Below, piece by piece: positions 5,180 through 7,276 of a DNA stretch of 7,276 bases. The stretch comes from Cyanobacteria bacterium UBA11372 (GTDB taxonomy: Bacteria > Cyanobacteriota > Cyanobacteriia > Cyanobacteriales > Aerosakkonemataceae). The stretch's first letter is position 1. Each line of letters begins with the position of its first letter. The notes beneath the pieces were generated by a model. That model made no database searches. It saw only the letters and a list, made by a program, of their open reading frames with translations, and was not told where the DNA came from. The stretch lies in assembly GCA_003486675.1 (NCBI GenBank), contig DNGG01000647.1:2739-10014 (forward strand), in the 5' to 3' direction. The translations under genes and the position numbers were made by a program.

Positions 5180-7276
5180 TTATAGCCAATTGCCGACTAA
5201 AACAAAAGGCGCCCAGTAATAGGGATGCTTGAAATTCTCCGACAAAGATATTTGGGCGCGGCGCAATGCTTCTGACTTGCCATGAGTGGCTAATTCTCGG
5301 TAAAACTGCGCCATCATGGTAGCGGTTGCTACATCTTGCACGGGCCAAAGCGTTGCCAAGGTGCTGCGCGCACCGGCGCGCACTGCTACGCCAGCGATGC
5401 CTAAAGTCGCCCGTCTGTCTCCAGATGCGGTTTCGCAGGCACTCAAAACTAGCAGTTCAATTGCTCTTGCTCTGGCTTGGTTTCTGACGCGCAGGAAGCC
5501 ATCTAATTGCTTGACGTTGATGCGACCATCCCAGGTCAAAATAAAGGTGTTATCGGCGCTGGAACTGAATTTTCCGTGGGTGGCTAGGTGGACGACGGGG
5601 TAGGGTACGGCGTTGATTTGCTGGCGCAAACTCTCCCCGGTAAATTTCTGATTCAACAGTACCGTACCAGGCACGATCGCTTGAATTTGTTGCAATTCCT
5701 TCTCTACGGCAGGTAGGGGTGGAAACCCGTCGCGAGACTCGCTTAATCCCAGCATTAAAGCTTTCAATTGGACTCGTCCCAAGGATTGCGGTTCTAGCAA
5801 TTGCAACCCTGGAGCTAAGGCGACGTTATACTGCTGCAATAGGTGTTGGTTGCCGTCATGGAGAACCGCCATTGGGATATTCCGCAAAGTACCATCTAAT
5901 ACAAATACCAAGGTTTTAACGCCGCTGTTTTTGATTTCTGTTTCTCCAGGTCGAATTAACCAATCATAAACTTGTTGGGCAAGGCGCACGATTTGTTGCC
6001 TGCTGGAACTCGGTCTTCCTAGTTGTTGTCGCAGTTGTTCTAAGGTTGCTTCAATTTGGTTTTGGGGAATATTGGTGGTGTAATGGCGCAAAGGTTGTTG
6101 GGGTAGGCTGAGGATAACGTCTAATCGGTCTGACAAAATAATGGGGTAGATTACTGCTGCGGTTTTGTCTACTTGGTCGATTAATTCTGGTTTGGCAGTC
6201 AGGCAGGCTTCTTGAAAGAAATTATCTAGTTCTGCTAGTTGTAGAGATTCGATTAGATTGCGCGCTTGAATCAAGTTATTTTGGTTAACTTTATCCCCAT
6301 TTTGCAACAGTAACCCAACTAATTGGCGATAAACAGGTTCGACACTTTCGCGAAACGAAAATTGCACTTCTGGGTTGATTGCAGCTAAGTCGCTGCGGAG
6401 GGATTTTAAGGTTTTAACGGCTTCGGTGTATGCTGCGATCGCTGCCTCTTTTTGTCCCTGGGCTTTCAGTACCCTTCCCAATTGCCACTGCCAGCGATAG
6501 GCAATATCCGATCCATCAATTAGCTGCGCTAACAGCAACGCTTGCTGGGTTACGGTTTTGGCGCTTGACAATTGTTGATTTATCTCGTATAATCCGCCCA
6601 AAGTTCCCAAAGCCAAAGATTCGGCGCGTCGGTCTTCCAGGTTTTTGGCTTCTTGAACGGCTTTAGCTAAAATTTGGGCGATGTCAGTTGTTTGTTGTGG
6701 GTTGCTATTAACCGCTGACTGTTTGATCAAGCTTTGCGCCAGGTTAATACGAGCATAGACTGAAGTGCGACTGGCGGGTAAGTTGTTGAGTTCTTGTTGG
6801 ATGGTAGGCAACAAAGTTTGGGCATCTGAATTTTGTTGAGTTTCGACCAACAAACTAAACTGATTAATTAACGCTTGAATGCGCGTATTTCGAGATTGGG
6901 AAGTCGCTGCTTGTCGGTATAATTCTAAAGCAGCTTGAGTTTCATTCTGGGTGCTTTGTGTTCTATTTAACGCTGCGATTTTTTTAGCTAAAGCGCGTTT
7001 GGTATTGCCTAAACTGAGTTGAATCGAAGCAGTTGCAACTTTTAATCCTAGTTTTTGGGCAATCTCCAAACTTTGCTGCAAAACTTGTTGAGACTTATCT
7101 AAATTTCCCACAACGCGCAGGGTATTGCCCAGATTGAGCAATCCGGTTACTTTAATAATCGAATCGGGTGATGCAAGGAGGCTGGTTTCTACTTGTTCTA
7201 AAGTATTGGCAGCGCGACGGTAGAATCCCAATGCTTGCATCGCCTGGGATTGGTTAATTAAATTGGCGATAATACC
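5180..7276 (-). CDS. TPR-CHAT domain protein (caspase-like peptidase), N-terminus outside the window
   Basis: Predicted cysteine peptidase of the CHAT family with an N-terminal helical repeat region. The gene is incomplete: the 12 codons upstream of the Met codon at 7238-7240 stay open to the window edge and continue the same helical pattern, so that Met is probably internal. Numbering from it (686 residues): TPR-like helical hairpins cover about 1-280 (for example LLNLGNTLRVVGNLDKSQQV and GQKEAAIAAYTEAVK), a helical linker 280-400, and the CHAT domain about 415-686. The catalytic dyad is intact: His555 in HLATHGKF (codon 5576-5578) and Cys602 in LVLSACETASGD (codon 5435-5437). The family terminal signatures GVAVRAGARSTLATLWPV and HPYYWAPFVLVGNWL are complete. 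Length and architecture fit cyanobacterial TPR-CHAT proteins. It lies upstream of the exoprotein gene on the same strand, 282 bases apart. Substrate and cell location are unknown, and any signal peptide would be outside the window. Confidence 0.9.
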   Translation of the reverse strand, partial: GIIANLINQSQAMQALGFYRRAANTLEQVETSLLASPDSIIKVTGLLNLGNTLRVVGNLDKSQQVLQQSLEIAQKLGLKVATASIQLSLGNTKRALAKKIAALNRTQSTQNETQAALELYRQAATSQSRNTRIQALINQFSLLVETQQNSDAQTLLPTIQQELNNLPASRTSVYARINLAQSLIKQSAVNSNPQQTTDIAQILAKAVQEAKNLEDRRAESLALGTLGGLYEINQQLSSAKTVTQQALLLAQLIDGSDIAYRWQWQLGRVLKAQGQKEAAIAAYTEAVKTLKSLRSDLAAINPEVQFSFRESVEPVYRQLVGLLLQNGDKVNQNNLIQARNLIESLQLAELDNFFQEACLTAKPELIDQVDKTAAVIYPIILSDRLDVILSLPQQPLRHYTTNIPQNQIEATLEQLRQQLGRPSSSRQQIVRLAQQVYDWLIRPGETEIKNSGVKTLVFVLDGTLRNIPMAVLHDGNQHLLQQYNVALAPGLQLLEPQSLGRVQLKALMLGLSESRDGFPPLPAVEKELQQIQAIVPGTVLLNQKFTGESLRQQINAVPYPVVHLATHGKFSSSADNTFILTWDGRINVKQLDGFLRVRNQARARAIELLVLSACETASGDRRATLGIAGVAVRAGARSTLATLWPVQDVATATMMAQFYRELATHGKSEALRRAQISLSENFKHPYYWAPFVLVGNWL

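Noticed and set aside
5139..5348. Minus-strand 69-codon open frame
   Set aside because: It overlaps the CHAT C-terminus in another frame and crosses the RAYT remnant out of frame; the CHAT frame carries the conserved residues.

Overview
The window looks like chromosomal DNA of a cyanobacterium, probably a filamentous one. The cyanobacterial HIP1 octamer GCGATCGC occurs about eight times in 7.3 kb (starts at 282, 318, 1103, 2056, 2204, 4083, 4089 and 6435). The gene families fit too: a cyanobacterial-type alanine-glyoxylate aminotransferase, a large TpsA/filamentous-haemagglutinin exoprotein, and a TPR-CHAT protease-like protein. Lineage below phylum cannot be fixed from the sequence.

Layout. 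(1) 50-1204, plus: a complete PLP-dependent alanine/serine-glyoxylate aminotransferase, a housekeeping enzyme of glyoxylate and glycine metabolism. (2) 1200-1434: a repeat-rich convergent junction. Two tandem copies of a roughly 49-bp palindromic repeat carry the stop codons of the two converging genes. The first copy is interrupted by a 130-bp MITE-like element with 19-bp terminal inverted repeats and a 4-bp CTAC duplication. (3) 1388-4897, minus: a 1169-residue secreted beta-helix exoprotein with a signal peptide and TPS domain. Its C-terminal linker is encoded by an octamer tandem repeat, and its last ~16 residues lie in the palindromic repeat. (4) 4898-5179: an intergenic stretch with a candidate -10 box, a third copy of the palindromic repeat, and the C-terminal 41-43 codons of a RAYT-type (REP-associated tyrosine, Y1) transposase. 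(5) 5180-7276, minus: a TPR-CHAT protein with an intact His/Cys dyad, cut off at its N-terminus by the window edge.

How the parts relate. The CHAT protein and the exoprotein lie on the same strand 282 bp apart, with the CHAT gene upstream. They may form a functional pair (surface exoprotein plus caspase-like protease), but the remnant and a possible promoter lie between them, so co-transcription is not assured. No TpsB/ShlB transporter is in view. The aminotransferase appears metabolically unrelated and only shares the convergent 3' end.

The most notable signal is the repeat biology: a relic RAYT tail next to one REP-like palindrome, two more copies at the ends of flanking genes, and a second mobile element nested inside one of them.
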